Shown here in pieces: positions 18,119 through 27,227 of a DNA stretch of 50,416 bases; the first letter of the stretch is position 1, and each line of letters begins with the position of its first letter. The stretch is from positions 1 through 50,416 of the forward strand of contig CAMDVD010000022.1 in assembly GCA_945878115.1 (NCBI GenBank). Direction: 5' to 3'. The notes under the pieces are model-generated. The model did no database searches and had not been told where the DNA came from. It was given only the letters and a program-made list of their open reading frames with translations. A program made the position numbers and the translations under genes. This stretch comes from Chitinophaga pinensis. GTDB lineage: Bacteria; Bacteroidota; Bacteroidia; Chitinophagales; Chitinophagaceae.

Positions 18119-18781
18119 ATGAATATAAATAATGACATAATCAAAGAATTGGATGAGTTAGGGGTTACACTCCCTGACAATTGTTTAGCAACCTTTACGA
18201 TTCCAGATCAATATTTCGATGATTTTCCAAATCAAGTTATACAAGAAGTAAAAATAGAAGAATATCTTTCCTCTTTACCACATTCGATTCCATATTCTGT
18301 TTCCGCTGATTATTTTAATACCATTTTGCCTTCGGTACTAGATCAAATTAAGGAAGAAGAATTCTTAAATACCATTCCTCGAAAAATGCCTTATCATATA
18401 CCTGTTGGGTATTTTGAGCAATCGACAAAGGAAATTGTACAAACAGCGAATATCGAAAAGCCAGAGATGAGTAGGTTTACATTTCATCGCAAGCGGATAG
18501 CAACATTAAGCATCGCTGCTAGTCTAATTCTTTTTTTATCTATCGGGTTCAAATTGTTGAATGCGCCAACTATTCCTTCTTTTGAAAAAGAATTATCTGG
18601 AATTTCAGACAATGAAATAATTTCTTATATAAATTTACACCAAACTGAATTTGAAAATGACTTGACATCATTAGATCCAATAGATGAATCCAAAATAGAT
18701 ATGAGGGCCCTCGAAACCGATATTTATGACACGGAATTAAATAAAATATCTGATGAGGAAATTTCATCTTACATCCTTTAA
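18119..18781 (+). CDS. Single-pass membrane protein, probable anti-sigma factor
   Basis: A 220-residue protein with one transmembrane segment at about 127-147 (IATLSIAASLILFLSIGF), a 120-residue cytoplasmic N-terminal part and a short acidic outer part. The N-terminal part holds three spaced copies of a [IV]P/S-x2-YF motif (IPDQYF at 28-33, VSADYF at 61-66, IPVGYF at 94-99). I see no zinc-binding anti-sigma HxxxCxxC motif. Its position right after the ECF sigma gene and the one-pass topology make it the likely anti-sigma factor; binding by the YF motifs is inferred. Confidence 0.72.
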   Translation: MNINNDIIKELDELGVTLPDNCLATFTIPDQYFDDFPNQVIQEVKIEEYLSSLPHSIPYSVSADYFNTILPSVLDQIKEEEFLNTIPRKMPYHIPVGYFEQSTKEIVQTANIEKPEMSRFTFHRKRIATLSIAASLILFLSIGFKLLNAPTIPSFEKELSGISDNEIISYINLHQTEFENDLTSLDPIDESKIDMRALETDIYDTELNKISDEEISSYIL

Positions 18782-18798
18782 ATTTTAAACACCACAAC

Positions 18799-19344
18799 AT
18801 GAAAAAAACATACTTAATCTCTCTATTTCTTACTCTATCTATCCCTTTATTTGCTCAACAAGGAAAAGGGAATCGGGTTGAAAGTTTGAAAATCGCTTAC
18901 TTATCCAATCAGCTCAATTTAGATCCTAAAACTGCAGAATTATTTTGGCCAATCTACAATAATTACCAAAATGAATTGGAAGCAGTTGTTTTAGAACGCA
19001 GAAAATTAAACCATGATGACAATAGAACTGCGGAAGAAATACTAGACCAAGAACAAAAGGCATTGGATATTAAGAAGAAATATAATGCTCAGTTTTTAAA
19101 GGTGATGGATAACAATCAAATCAATCGTTTATACCAATCTGAAAAGGAGTTTAGAAAAATTATTATGAGACGTTCAGAAAGAATGCAAAATAGGCAAGAT
19201 GCAGGTAATGAACAACCAAATAGAATGGAATCACCACGGATGAATAGACCGATGAATGAGCGAAGAATGGAACGGCAAGCGCCACGAGAAATGGCACCAC
19301 CACCACCACCTGCTTCTGCTCCAGCTCAACGCAGAACACGATAA
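18799..19344 (+). CDS. Periplasmic CpxP/Spy-like helical protein
   Basis: A 181-residue exported protein with signal peptide 1-20 (ending PLFAQ). The mature part is mostly helical and charged (LKIAYLSNQLNLDPKTAELF, then a long KALDIKKKYNAQFLKVMD helix), the shape of CpxP/Spy-type chaperone or sensor proteins. The C-terminal 40 residues are rich in R, M, P and A and probably disordered. As third gene of the sigma/anti-sigma cluster (18 bp gap) it could sense envelope state for the anti-sigma protein. That role is inferred from context. Confidence 0.7.
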   Translation: MKKTYLISLFLTLSIPLFAQQGKGNRVESLKIAYLSNQLNLDPKTAELFWPIYNNYQNELEAVVLERRKLNHDDNRTAEEILDQEQKALDIKKKYNAQFLKVMDNNQINRLYQSEKEFRKIIMRRSERMQNRQDAGNEQPNRMESPRMNRPMNERRMERQAPREMAPPPPPASAPAQRRTR

Positions 19345-19366
19345 TTTAAGTAAATGAAATGTAATG

Positions 19367-19396
19367 AAAGCTGATTCTAATCGAGTCAGCTTTTTT
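19367..19396 (+). terminator. Intrinsic terminator of the sigma-factor cluster
   Basis: AAAGCTGA (19367-19374) pairs with TCAGCTTT (19386-19393), followed by T residues. It also separates the convergent purE gene. Confidence 0.8.
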
Positions 19397-19423
19397 ATTG
19401 ACTAAGAATAGCAATGATTACAT

Positions 19424-19942
19424 TTATTTTGTTGGTGGAAAGTTCTTTACTTTTTTCATTACCTCTGCTTCAAGTGATTGTTTATAGTCGATAATTTTTT
19501 GTTGAAGTGTAGCATCTGAACTACCTAAAATTTGTAATGCAAGTATGGCTGCATTCTTCGCTGCATTTAATGCTACGGTAGCAACAGGAACTCCATTTGG
19601 CATTTGAAGAATGGATAAAACAGAATCCCAACCATCCATTGAATTACTCGATTTTACTGGAACTCCAATTACTGGCAATGGTGTAATACTCGCAATCATG
19701 CCTGGTAAATGTGCGGCACCACCTGCGCCAGCAATGATAACTTGAATGCCTCTTTGGTGGGCTTTACTTGCAAAATCAAACATTCGTTTTGGTGTGCGAT
19801 GAGCAGATACAATGGTACATTCATGTTCAATTGCTTGCTGTGTTAAAAAATCTGAAGCATCTTTCATGATATGCCAATCACTGTCACTTCCCATGACAAT
19901 TGCTATTTTTGGCTGATGACTTGTATGTTTTGTTTTACCCAT
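19424..19942 (-). CDS. purE: N5-carboxyaminoimidazole ribonucleotide mutase
   Basis: A 172-residue class I PurE. Key elements are MGSDSDWHIM near residue 17, SAHRTP near 45 with the catalytic histidine, the AGAGGAAHLPG loop and GVPVKSS. It converts N5-CAIR to CAIR in purine synthesis, using the product of PurK. The ATG at 19942 lies inside purK, so the genes overlap by 40 bp and are surely translated from one message, probably with coupling. Confidence 0.96.
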   Translation of the reverse strand: MGKTKHTSHQPKIAIVMGSDSDWHIMKDASDFLTQQAIEHECTIVSAHRTPKRMFDFASKAHQRGIQVIIAGAGGAAHLPGMIASITPLPVIGVPVKSSNSMDGWDSVLSILQMPNGVPVATVALNAAKNAAILALQILGSSDATLQQKIIDYKQSLEAEVMKKVKNFPPTK

Positions 19943-21066
19943 TTTGCTTTATTTTTCGCTTCTTCTAATGAATGATCTGTTACTGTTACATGCCCCATCT
20001 TACGGAAGGGCTTAGTTTTTCTTTTGCCATACAAATGGACGTGTACTCCTTCTTCTTGCATTAATTTTTCCACTCCATCATAGTACACATCTCCTATATG
20101 ATTTGCTGCGCCAATTAAATTAAGCATGGCAGAAGGGAATATAAGTTTGGTGCTTCCTAATGGCAGATTTAATACGCCACGCACATGTTGTTCAAACTGA
20201 GAAGTAATACTACTTTCTATGGTTTGATGGCCACTATTATGTGCCCTTGGAGCTACTTCATTAATATATATTTGATTGGAAGGGTCTATTAAAAATTCGA
20301 CCGCTAATAATCCGCAGATGGAAAATTTGTCGATTAGTTGAATGGCAATTTCCTTTGCTTTACTGGTGATATCCTTTGAAATTGGTGCTGGATAAAGTAA
20401 TAGTTCTAGCATATTGGCTTCTTCATGAAAATCCATAGAGACAGGATCGTAACAGCAAATTTCCCCGTTGCTATTTCGTGCAGCAATAATGGCAATTTCT
20501 GTTTGAATCTCTATTTTCTTTTCAATGACGCTAGGGGTGTCCATCAGCATAGACAAGTCAGCTATTGCATGAATAATTTGAACACCTTTTCCATCATAGC
20601 CATCGGTTCTTGATTTTTGTACAAAAGGAAATTGAATCAAGCCCTGTTGTACAGCATCAAGAATTTCTTGCTTGTTGTTATATAGTTGAAATGGGGCTGT
20701 ATTGAATTGATGTTCTTGATAAAATTGTTTTTGCAATCCTTTATCTTTAATAATCGCCAAAGCTTGTGGATTAGGATGTACGATTACCCCTTCTTTTTGC
20801 AATTGCAATAGAGCCTCCACATTTACATGTTCAATTTCGATAGTAAGCACCGAACAGTCTTTCCCGAATTGGTAAACCGTTTCGTAATCTTGTAAATTGC
20901 CTTGTACAAATTGATTACAAGCCAATCGTGAAGGGGCTTCCGCATCTGGATCTAAAACTTTCGTATAAATATCCCACATTCGGGTTATTTGCAACATCAT
21001 TTTGCCAAGTTGTCCACCGCCTAAAATGCCTAATTTATTACCACTAGAAAAGAAGGATTGATTCAT
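19903..21066 (-). CDS. purK: N5-carboxyaminoimidazole ribonucleotide synthase
   Basis: A 387-residue ATP-grasp enzyme that carboxylates AIR with ATP and bicarbonate. The N-terminal GILGGGQLGKMM motif, VQKSRTDGYDGKGVQ in the grasp domain and EVAPRAHNSGH in the metal/ATP site are all present. The open frame reaches 21078 through a TTG, but the ATG at 21066 is better: a TTG-N20-TAGCTTTG promoter overlaps the longer start (21076-21106). First gene of the purK-purE operon. Confidence 0.96.
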   Translation of the reverse strand: MNQSFFSSGNKLGILGGGQLGKMMLQITRMWDIYTKVLDPDAEAPSRLACNQFVQGNLQDYETVYQFGKDCSVLTIEIEHVNVEALLQLQKEGVIVHPNPQALAIIKDKGLQKQFYQEHQFNTAPFQLYNNKQEILDAVQQGLIQFPFVQKSRTDGYDGKGVQIIHAIADLSMLMDTPSVIEKKIEIQTEIAIIAARNSNGEICCYDPVSMDFHEEANMLELLLYPAPISKDITSKAKEIAIQLIDKFSICGLLAVEFLIDPSNQIYINEVAPRAHNSGHQTIESSITSQFEQHVRGVLNLPLGSTKLIFPSAMLNLIGAANHIGDVYYDGVEKLMQEEGVHVHLYGKRKTKPFRKMGHVTVTDHSLEEAKNKAKWVKQNIQVISQK

Positions 21067-21075
21067 AGAATGCGA

Positions 21076-21106
21076 CAAAGCTAATGCGAAAAAAGTTGAA
21101 TTTCAA
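21076..21106 (-). promoter_or_regulatory. purK-purE promoter
   Basis: On the minus strand TTG (21104-21106), 20 bp, then TAGCTTTG (21076-21083). The predicted start of transcription lies just before the ATG at 21066, so the leader is very short. Confidence 0.65.
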
Positions 21107-21135
21107 TGGAAACATCATTTTGATGAATGCGAATA

Positions 21136-22761
21136 TTATTTTTTTTCAAAAACTTTTTTGCCGCCAATAAAAGTTGAAGTCACTGTAGCATTGTAAATTT
21201 CATTCGGATTAGCTTTCATCAAATCAACAGGTAGAATTACAAAATCCGCCAACTTCCCTTTTTCAATACTTCCTTTTTGATCTTCTTCAAATGCAGATTT
21301 TGCAGCCCAAATGGTAATACCTTGTAGTGCTTCTTTTCTACTTAATGCATTCTCCGTTTGAAATCCATTTTGAGGATTCCCATGCTCATCCTGTCGAAAT
21401 ACAGCTGCATAAAAGGTATGTAATGGATTGATTCCTTCTACCGGAAAATCAGTACCCAATGGAAGCCAATTATTTTGCAATAAAAGCTGTTGGTATGCAT
21501 AGGCTGACTTCATTCGTTCAGCGCCAATTCTATCCTTTGCCCATGCCATATCACTAATGGCATGTGTTGGCTGTACGCTTGGAATAATTTGGCATTCTCC
21601 AAAATAATGGAAATCACTAGGCGCAACTACTTGTGCATGTTCTATACGCCATCTGCGATTATTATTTGGTGGCAGTATGTTGGAAAAGATACGCAATACT
21701 TCATGATTTGCACCATCACCAATGGCATGAATACAGAGTTGATAGGCAGAATGAAAAACTTCTGTTGCGATAGCTTTTATGGAGTCTATAGACTTGAGCA
21801 TATGACCATGATGATTTGGTTCGTCATCGTATTCTTGCATCATATATGCCCCGCGTGAACCCAATGAACCATCGGCAAAAATTTTAAATCCAAGAATATG
21901 CATTTGATTGGTGTGTAAAGGCGATTGATGTAAAAAAGTGTCAAAATTTTCTTTATCATCACTTAATAAAATGGAAGTTCGTATCTGCAATTTATTTTTT
22001 TCTTGAGCCGCAATTAGCCATTGCGCAATTTCTCTTTTTACACTACAATCAATCACACTAGTAAGTCCATACGCAACACAATCTTGTTGTGCAGCTACAA
22101 AATCATTCGTGCATTCTTGCTGCGTTCTTTTCGGCAATATATCCATTACAGCCTTACAAGCATTGTCAATTAATATGCCAGTTAGTTTTCCATTTTTTTG
22201 TTGAAATTCTCCACCTGAGCAAGTAGAAGTGATTGTAATTTTTGCTAAATCCAATGCCTTTTGATTACACAAAACAGCATGCCCATCTACACGCATTAAA
22301 AAGACTGGTCTATTCGGGAATAATTTATCGAGTGTATCTTTGGTAGGGAATTCTTTTTGTTCCCATTGATTTTGATCCCACATTCTACCTTCTATCCATG
22401 TGCCATGATTTGTTTTTGCATAGGCGATTATTTTTTCAATACATGCATTAAAGGATCTACACCCATATAAAATCAGTTTGTATTTATCCATCGCATATCC
22501 TGTAAAATGGCAATGCGCATCCATAAATCCGGGATATATACATTGCCCTTTTGCATCCAATTTATTTTTTGCTTGGTATTGATTTAACAAGGTATCGCCG
22601 CCAACTGCAATGAATTTGCCATCCTTAATCACCAGCACAGACGCTATATTCATGTTGCTATCTACCGTGTAAATTTTTGCATGATGAATAATTAAATCGG
22701 CATCTATTCGATGGCAAGATGAAATGAAAAACGCTAAAAAAGAAAAAATGAAAATCCGCAT
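21136..22761 (-). CDS. Amidohydrolase family lipoprotein (Amidohydro_3, YtcJ-like)
   Basis: A 541-residue metal-dependent hydrolase. It begins with a short lipoprotein signal with Cys16 (FFISSC), so it is probably anchored in the envelope. The urease-like fold shows the metal motif DAHCHF near residue 80, FADGSLGSRGA near 300, HAIGDGAN and RIEHAQ further on, and GTDFPVEG near 455. Relatives hydrolyse amide or formyl bonds of small molecules, but the substrate cannot be read from the sequence. It stands alone after the purKE operon on the same strand. Confidence 0.87.
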   Translation of the reverse strand: MRIFIFSFLAFFISSCHRIDADLIIHHAKIYTVDSNMNIASVLVIKDGKFIAVGGDTLLNQYQAKNKLDAKGQCIYPGFMDAHCHFTGYAMDKYKLILYGCRSFNACIEKIIAYAKTNHGTWIEGRMWDQNQWEQKEFPTKDTLDKLFPNRPVFLMRVDGHAVLCNQKALDLAKITITSTCSGGEFQQKNGKLTGILIDNACKAVMDILPKRTQQECTNDFVAAQQDCVAYGLTSVIDCSVKREIAQWLIAAQEKNKLQIRTSILLSDDKENFDTFLHQSPLHTNQMHILGFKIFADGSLGSRGAYMMQEYDDEPNHHGHMLKSIDSIKAIATEVFHSAYQLCIHAIGDGANHEVLRIFSNILPPNNNRRWRIEHAQVVAPSDFHYFGECQIIPSVQPTHAISDMAWAKDRIGAERMKSAYAYQQLLLQNNWLPLGTDFPVEGINPLHTFYAAVFRQDEHGNPQNGFQTENALSRKEALQGITIWAAKSAFEEDQKGSIEKGKLADFVILPVDLMKANPNEIYNATVTSTFIGGKKVFEKK

Positions 22762-23076
22762 GTGTTGCGAATATAATCTAGAATTTCAATTGTAGATATC
22801 GGAAGGAATGCATTTCATTTCTTGGCTATTTTTTGTACAAGGATAGTATGGTAATCATTCATAAAGAATTCTGGAGGATATTCTTTTCAAAAGGAAGTAA
22901 ATGTTTTCATTCGGATTAATTGCATTACGCAGCATGTGACAGATTGCAATTTTTTTGAATAAAAAATTCGCCATGCCATAAAAATATTTGAGTATTATTG
23001 TGAACAAGAATATCTGTTACAATGTAAAATGCCAAAAAATAATTCGGCATGGTTACAAGAATCTTAAAATAAAAGC
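22762..23076. other. Divergent intergenic region, no gene seen
   Basis: This 315-bp gap lies between divergent genes and should hold both promoters. I see a weak TATATTCG at 22768-22775 for the minus-strand gene. A 7-bp inverted pair (CCATGCC and GGCATGG) near 22973 and 23048 is too short to weigh. No RNA or ORF stands out. Confidence 0.4.
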
Positions 23077-24999
23077 ATGTTCGAAGAGGGTAAATTTAAA
23101 CTGAGTATCCCATTGTATATAAGATGGATTTTTATATTGTTTTTGTTGCAATTGTCGGTTTACACTTTTTTTAGACTATTTATTTTTGAACAACATCGTA
23201 GTTTAGGTAATGGGTTTCAACAATTCTTTTCGAATGCATTTTTTCTTGGCTATCAATTGGATTTGCAAGTTTCGGCATACTTACTCATCATTCCATTTGT
23301 ATTATTGACTATCAATTTTTTATTGCCTAAACAAAATAAACTCTTGTATTATACCGCTTATTCAGTAGCAAGTATAGGGATTACACTAAGTTTTATTATT
23401 TGTATTTGCGATCTGTATTATTATGATTTTTATAAAAATAGAATTTCCGCAGATGTACTTGTTTGGCTTTCTACCACAAAGCAATCTTTATTATTCTTAA
23501 AAAATGATTTTGTTTTATGGCCCTATTTATTTGCCATATTTGGCGTGGTAGTTTTATTATTATTTTTGTTTAAATTCCTCTTTAAAAAAACGATAAAGAA
23601 CCCTGAACCTATAATAAACATACGAACTAAGTTAGGTTGGATTTTATTATCTAGTTTGCTTTTCTTACATGCATTACGAGGTGCAACCTACACTCGGCCT
23701 ATTGGAATTCGAGACGCTTTTTGTACAAACAATGCATTTGTCAATAACCTTGCATTGAATCCTGCATTAAGCTTTTTTTTTACAATGTCTTTTTTTAAAA
23801 TTAACTATTATTCTAGCGAAGAGGCAGTACAAAACGTGAGTGCTGTTTTGCATGAAAAGTATGTTAGAAAAAATAATTCTTTAGTTCGAATTGTTGAACG
23901 AAACGACAGTGCACAAGAGCCAAAAAATGTAATCCTCATCGTAATGGAAAGCCTGTCCGCAAACCGAATGAAATATTTTGGCGATACGCATTCTGCAACG
24001 CCATTCTTGGATAGTTTAAGTAAACAAAGCTTATTTTTCGATCATATTTATTCTTGTGGAACCCATACACATAATGGTCTCTTTGGTGTTTTATATGGCA
24101 TGCCTTCTTTACCCGGAATACATCCGTTTAGTAATGCTAAAACTTCAACTCTGCATTATGAAGGCATCGCTAGTACTTTGAAAAAAAATAATTACAGCAC
24201 TTCCTTTTATTGCACACATAATGAAGAGTTTGATAATCTAGGTTTCTTTTTGCGATTTAATGGATTTCAAAATATATATGGGGAAAAAGGTTATCCGCCT
24301 TCATGGCATGAACATTATTTAGGCATTTCGGATGAACATTTATATGCGTATGCTTTGCAAAAGATGGATGAAAAGGCAAAGTCAAAACAGCCTTTTTTCG
24401 ATTGCTTGATGACAGTGACCTCGCATTTGCCTGGCATGATGCCATTACAAACAAACTATAAAAATAAGTTTGAAGATCAGGATTTGAATGTGATTTGTTA
24501 TGCAGATTGGGCATTGGCAAAATTTATAGATTCCTGCAAACGGAAGCCTTGGTTTAGCAATACTCTTTTTGTAATCATTGGTGATCACGGAATTTATATG
24601 CCAGACGATTATGCAGCGCCATTGAGCCTAAACCATATTCCATTGTTTTTTTACAACACGAATTTGCCACCTGAAATTAGTGCTAACTATGGATCTCAAA
24701 CGGATGTGTATGCCAGTTTAATGGAGTTATTACACCTGTCGTATCAAAACTATTCGCTTAGCAATAATTTGTTTGTATCCCCAAATGCAAAAGCATATTT
24801 TATCCAAGACAATCAAATATGTTGTTTGGATAGTACCCATTATTTAGTAATGAATCAATACGGGCAAGACTTTATGTATGATTTAAAAAATAAAAACAAA
24901 AATGTCCTTGGTGAAAATGAGTCTAAAGAAAACAAACTAAAAAAACATGTGTTTAGTTTTTTACAATTTGCGCAAGAAAAAATGGATGAGGCACATTGA
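23077..24999 (+). CDS. LTA synthase/sulfatase-fold phosphoglycerol transferase
   Basis: A 640-residue membrane enzyme. Five hydrophobic segments lie in the first 205 residues (around 15-38, 60-83, 92-115, 147-170, 187-203), followed by an extracytoplasmic alkaline-phosphatase-type domain. Catalytic elements are the metal-binding E291 in VMESLSANR, the nucleophile threonine in CGTHTHNG (329 or 331), HLPG near 448, and GDHG near 508. Relatives transfer phosphoglycerol or phosphoethanolamine to glycans or lipids. A Gram-negative Bacteroidota has no classical lipoteichoic acid, so the acceptor is unknown. It is a single gene, convergent with the TlpA-like gene. Confidence 0.88.
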   Translation: MFEEGKFKLSIPLYIRWIFILFLLQLSVYTFFRLFIFEQHRSLGNGFQQFFSNAFFLGYQLDLQVSAYLLIIPFVLLTINFLLPKQNKLLYYTAYSVASIGITLSFIICICDLYYYDFYKNRISADVLVWLSTTKQSLLFLKNDFVLWPYLFAIFGVVVLLLFLFKFLFKKTIKNPEPIINIRTKLGWILLSSLLFLHALRGATYTRPIGIRDAFCTNNAFVNNLALNPALSFFFTMSFFKINYYSSEEAVQNVSAVLHEKYVRKNNSLVRIVERNDSAQEPKNVILIVMESLSANRMKYFGDTHSATPFLDSLSKQSLFFDHIYSCGTHTHNGLFGVLYGMPSLPGIHPFSNAKTSTLHYEGIASTLKKNNYSTSFYCTHNEEFDNLGFFLRFNGFQNIYGEKGYPPSWHEHYLGISDEHLYAYALQKMDEKAKSKQPFFDCLMTVTSHLPGMMPLQTNYKNKFEDQDLNVICYADWALAKFIDSCKRKPWFSNTLFVIIGDHGIYMPDDYAAPLSLNHIPLFFYNTNLPPEISANYGSQTDVYASLMELLHLSYQNYSLSNNLFVSPNAKAYFIQDNQICCLDSTHYLVMNQYGQDFMYDLKNKNKNVLGENESKENKLKKHVFSFLQFAQEKMDEAH

Positions 25000-25083
25000 T
25001 TAAATTGGATAAACTAAAAATGAGATGATGAAAATGAAGTCATATATCGAATGAAATAAATTTACTGGTTGTATGACCCCCTT

Positions 25084-25142
25084 TTAGAGCAGGAGTTTGT
25101 TGCTCCCTTCTCTGGAGGAGAAGGGTTGGGGATAAGGTTAAA
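25084..25142 (+). repeat. Interspersed repeat family A, copy 1
   Basis: It holds the hairpin CCCTTCTC/GGAGAAGGG with a TGGA loop (one base deleted in the left arm), followed by TTGGGGATAAGGT. It lies between two convergent genes. Similarity to copy 2 extends about 70 bp to the left. Confidence 0.85.
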
Positions 25143-25179
25143 GAAGTAAATATTTTCATGAGGAATTTAGTAAAGTTAT

Positions 25180-26622
25180 TTATTTTTTGTTCTTATTCTT
25201 TTCCTTATCTAAAAAATCGAAAAGTGTATTTAAGTTGCTATGAGTAAATCTCTTGCCAACGATTATACCATTTCTATCAACTAAATACACGATAGGAGAA
25301 CTGTACACCGCATATTTTTTTCGATAATCGCTGGTCTGTTTTGCGTCGTATAAATGAAACCAAGTATTTAAGTAATGACTTTCATTTACTAGCTTGCGCC
25401 ACTCTTCTGTTTCTCTAAAAGCATCTATACCAACAATGACAATGTCACGATGTAAGCTAGCAAAAGCGCTATCTAATTTGGGAATCTCTTCTTTGCAATG
25501 ACTGCAAGTAGGCGACCAAAATATAATGGCGGTATAATCATGTTTTGTATAAATACTTTGTAAGCTGCTGGCTTGATCTTTGATGTCAAAGATGTTAATT
25601 TCAGGAGCTTTCACGCCTATTACATTCGTTGCTAAATTACTGATTTTAGCTTTATAGCTTGTGAGGAAACTGTCTGTTACCCAAGTTGCTTTTCCTTTCA
25701 AATAATAATTTTCTACCAAATAAATGAAGCAATCATCAGCAAATAAAACCTTCGCATTTTCTTGCGCTCTCAACATCCAATCCAACGTGAATTTGTATAA
25801 CTCTTTTGATTTTTCCATTTTTTTTAATAGCAAATCCATGGCAAGTTTTATGCTATCCGCAACCGGTGTTGTCAAGGATAAATAAGTTTCTAGCTTACCC
25901 TCATTAATTGGAGTAAAGGCTAGTCTATCATCTGTAAAATCATAGAATTCCCAAATATGTTTTTTGATAAATTCATCTCTTTGCTCATTGTTGTTCTCAA
26001 TTTTTTTAGGCATGTCTGTGAACTCTAAAGCAGTAAAATAAGTTGCCATAAAAGTAGAAGGGAATTTTTTGATACACATCTTTCTGTATTGCCTGATTTC
26101 ATCACTCAATGCTTTTACTTTATCGTTACAGACAGAGGAATCTTTTGCAGTTTTGGCAAGTGCCATTTCCTTTTGAATGAGCATGTGCCTGTCATTGAAT
26201 GGAGTCAAAAATTGAAAGTAAGCAAGATATTGTTTACTCTCTTCCGAACCAATAATGGAAGCCGTTTCCACTGGTTTGTCAAAATTATAATTCAATTGTA
26301 GATGAGCACCATTATTCAATATAAATTCAAATTGCGAACGTTTATTTTTAAACATAATTAAATAAATCCCACCGACAATGGCTGTGTCATTTTCAAAAGT
26401 AAATGTAACATCATTTGACTTTTTGATGGTCTTGGTACTTACTATATTTACCATGCCTGCTTTGCCATAATAATTGCAAAGTTGTACTGTAGTATCTTGG
26501 CAATTGCTCACATGTACCTCAATTTTATATCCATTGGTTTTGCCAAGACCGAATGTAGATTGAGTAACAATGAAACAAATAATTAGTAGGGAAACTTTTA
26601 ATAAACAGGATGCTTTATTCAT
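25180..26622 (-). CDS. TlpA-like thioredoxin-fold lipoprotein/periplasmic oxidoreductase
   Basis: A 480-residue exported protein with signal peptide 1-25. Residues about 30-125 resemble the DUF4369 domain of Bacteroidota thiol-disulfide proteins; a helical middle follows, and a C-terminal thioredoxin domain from about 335 carries the active site SPTCSHC (C373, C376) and a cis-proline region YSSPIVYLVD. It probably reduces or shuffles disulfides in the periplasm. It is a single gene between two family A repeats. Confidence 0.87.
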   Translation of the reverse strand: MNKASCLLKVSLLIICFIVTQSTFGLGKTNGYKIEVHVSNCQDTTVQLCNYYGKAGMVNIVSTKTIKKSNDVTFTFENDTAIVGGIYLIMFKNKRSQFEFILNNGAHLQLNYNFDKPVETASIIGSEESKQYLAYFQFLTPFNDRHMLIQKEMALAKTAKDSSVCNDKVKALSDEIRQYRKMCIKKFPSTFMATYFTALEFTDMPKKIENNNEQRDEFIKKHIWEFYDFTDDRLAFTPINEGKLETYLSLTTPVADSIKLAMDLLLKKMEKSKELYKFTLDWMLRAQENAKVLFADDCFIYLVENYYLKGKATWVTDSFLTSYKAKISNLATNVIGVKAPEINIFDIKDQASSLQSIYTKHDYTAIIFWSPTCSHCKEEIPKLDSAFASLHRDIVIVGIDAFRETEEWRKLVNESHYLNTWFHLYDAKQTSDYRKKYAVYSSPIVYLVDRNGIIVGKRFTHSNLNTLFDFLDKEKNKNKK

Positions 26623-26749
26623 GAACCAAAACTAATATTTATATTTTTTTTAAAAAACTTTTTATATCTATTTGGCTAAACTAAAAATGGGATAGAAAGA
26701 AGAAACCTAAGTTTGCATGAAGAAAAAATACTGCTAGATTTAAACCCAT

Positions 26750-26809
26750 TTAGAGTAGGAGCTTGTTGCTCCCTTCTCCTAGAGGAGAAGGGTTGGGGAT
26801 GAGGTGAAA
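26750..26809 (+). repeat. Interspersed repeat family A, copy 2
   Basis: Perfect 9-bp hairpin CCCTTCTCC/GGAGAAGGG with a TAGA loop, preceded by a smaller hairpin GGAGC/GCTCC and followed by GGTTGGGGATGAGGT. It lies upstream of the TlpA-like gene. Confidence 0.88.
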
Positions 26810-26881
26810 CAAGCCAGTTTTTATCAAAAAATTTAGCATTTTATCTTAACTAAATATGTAATAAAAGCAATAGTCTTTATG

Positions 26882-27009
26882 TGCAGGTGTATTGCGGCAA
26901 CGATTGAAGTGGAAATCCTTTTTTGCTTGCTCTGAAGCAAAAAAGATTGAAACGGAAAGCGTGAGTGCCGCCCAATCCTGTTGCATTAATTTTTTTTCAA
27001 AAAAAATAC
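26882..27009 (+). repeat. Palindromic repeat family B, copy 1
   Basis: Outer arms TGCGGCA/TGCCGC enclose a central stem CTTTTTTGCTT/AAGCAAAAAAG of 11 bp. The TTGCATTAATTTTTTTTCAAAAAA tail is shared with copy 3. Any short ORF here is an artefact of the repeat. Confidence 0.85.
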
Positions 27010-27083
27010 GCTAGGTAAACTCTTTCAAAAAATTTAGTAAAGCCATTTTTTACTAGATAAGTACTTGCCATTAGAACATGTTT

Positions 27084-27142
27084 TATAGTAGGAGTTTGTT
27101 GCTCCCTTCTCCTGGAGGAGAAGGGTTGGGGATGAGGTTTAA
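27084..27142 (+). repeat. Interspersed repeat family A, copy 3
   Basis: Perfect CCCTTCTCC/GGAGAAGGG hairpin with a TGGA loop, then GGTTGGGGATGAGGT. It lies 42 bp downstream of the end of rplY's terminator region. Confidence 0.88.
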
Positions 27143-27176
27143 CAAGGTAATTTATTAATCAAAAGCCTTAGCATTT

Positions 27177-27210
27177 TTATAAAAAAAAGCGAGACAATTG
27201 CCTCGCTTTT
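27177..27210 (-). terminator. Intrinsic terminator of rplY
   Basis: On the minus strand 27202-27210 pairs with 27185-27193 (AAAAGCGAG/CTCGCTTTT), followed by a T-run. Confidence 0.88.
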
Positions 27211-27227
27211 CATGATGAATTAAAATA

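Noticed and set aside
22970-23056. Short inverted repeat CCATGCC/GGCATGG upstream of the LtaS-like gene
   Set aside because: Seven bases separated by about 70 bp is expected by chance and the arms are not next to any promoter element that I can support.
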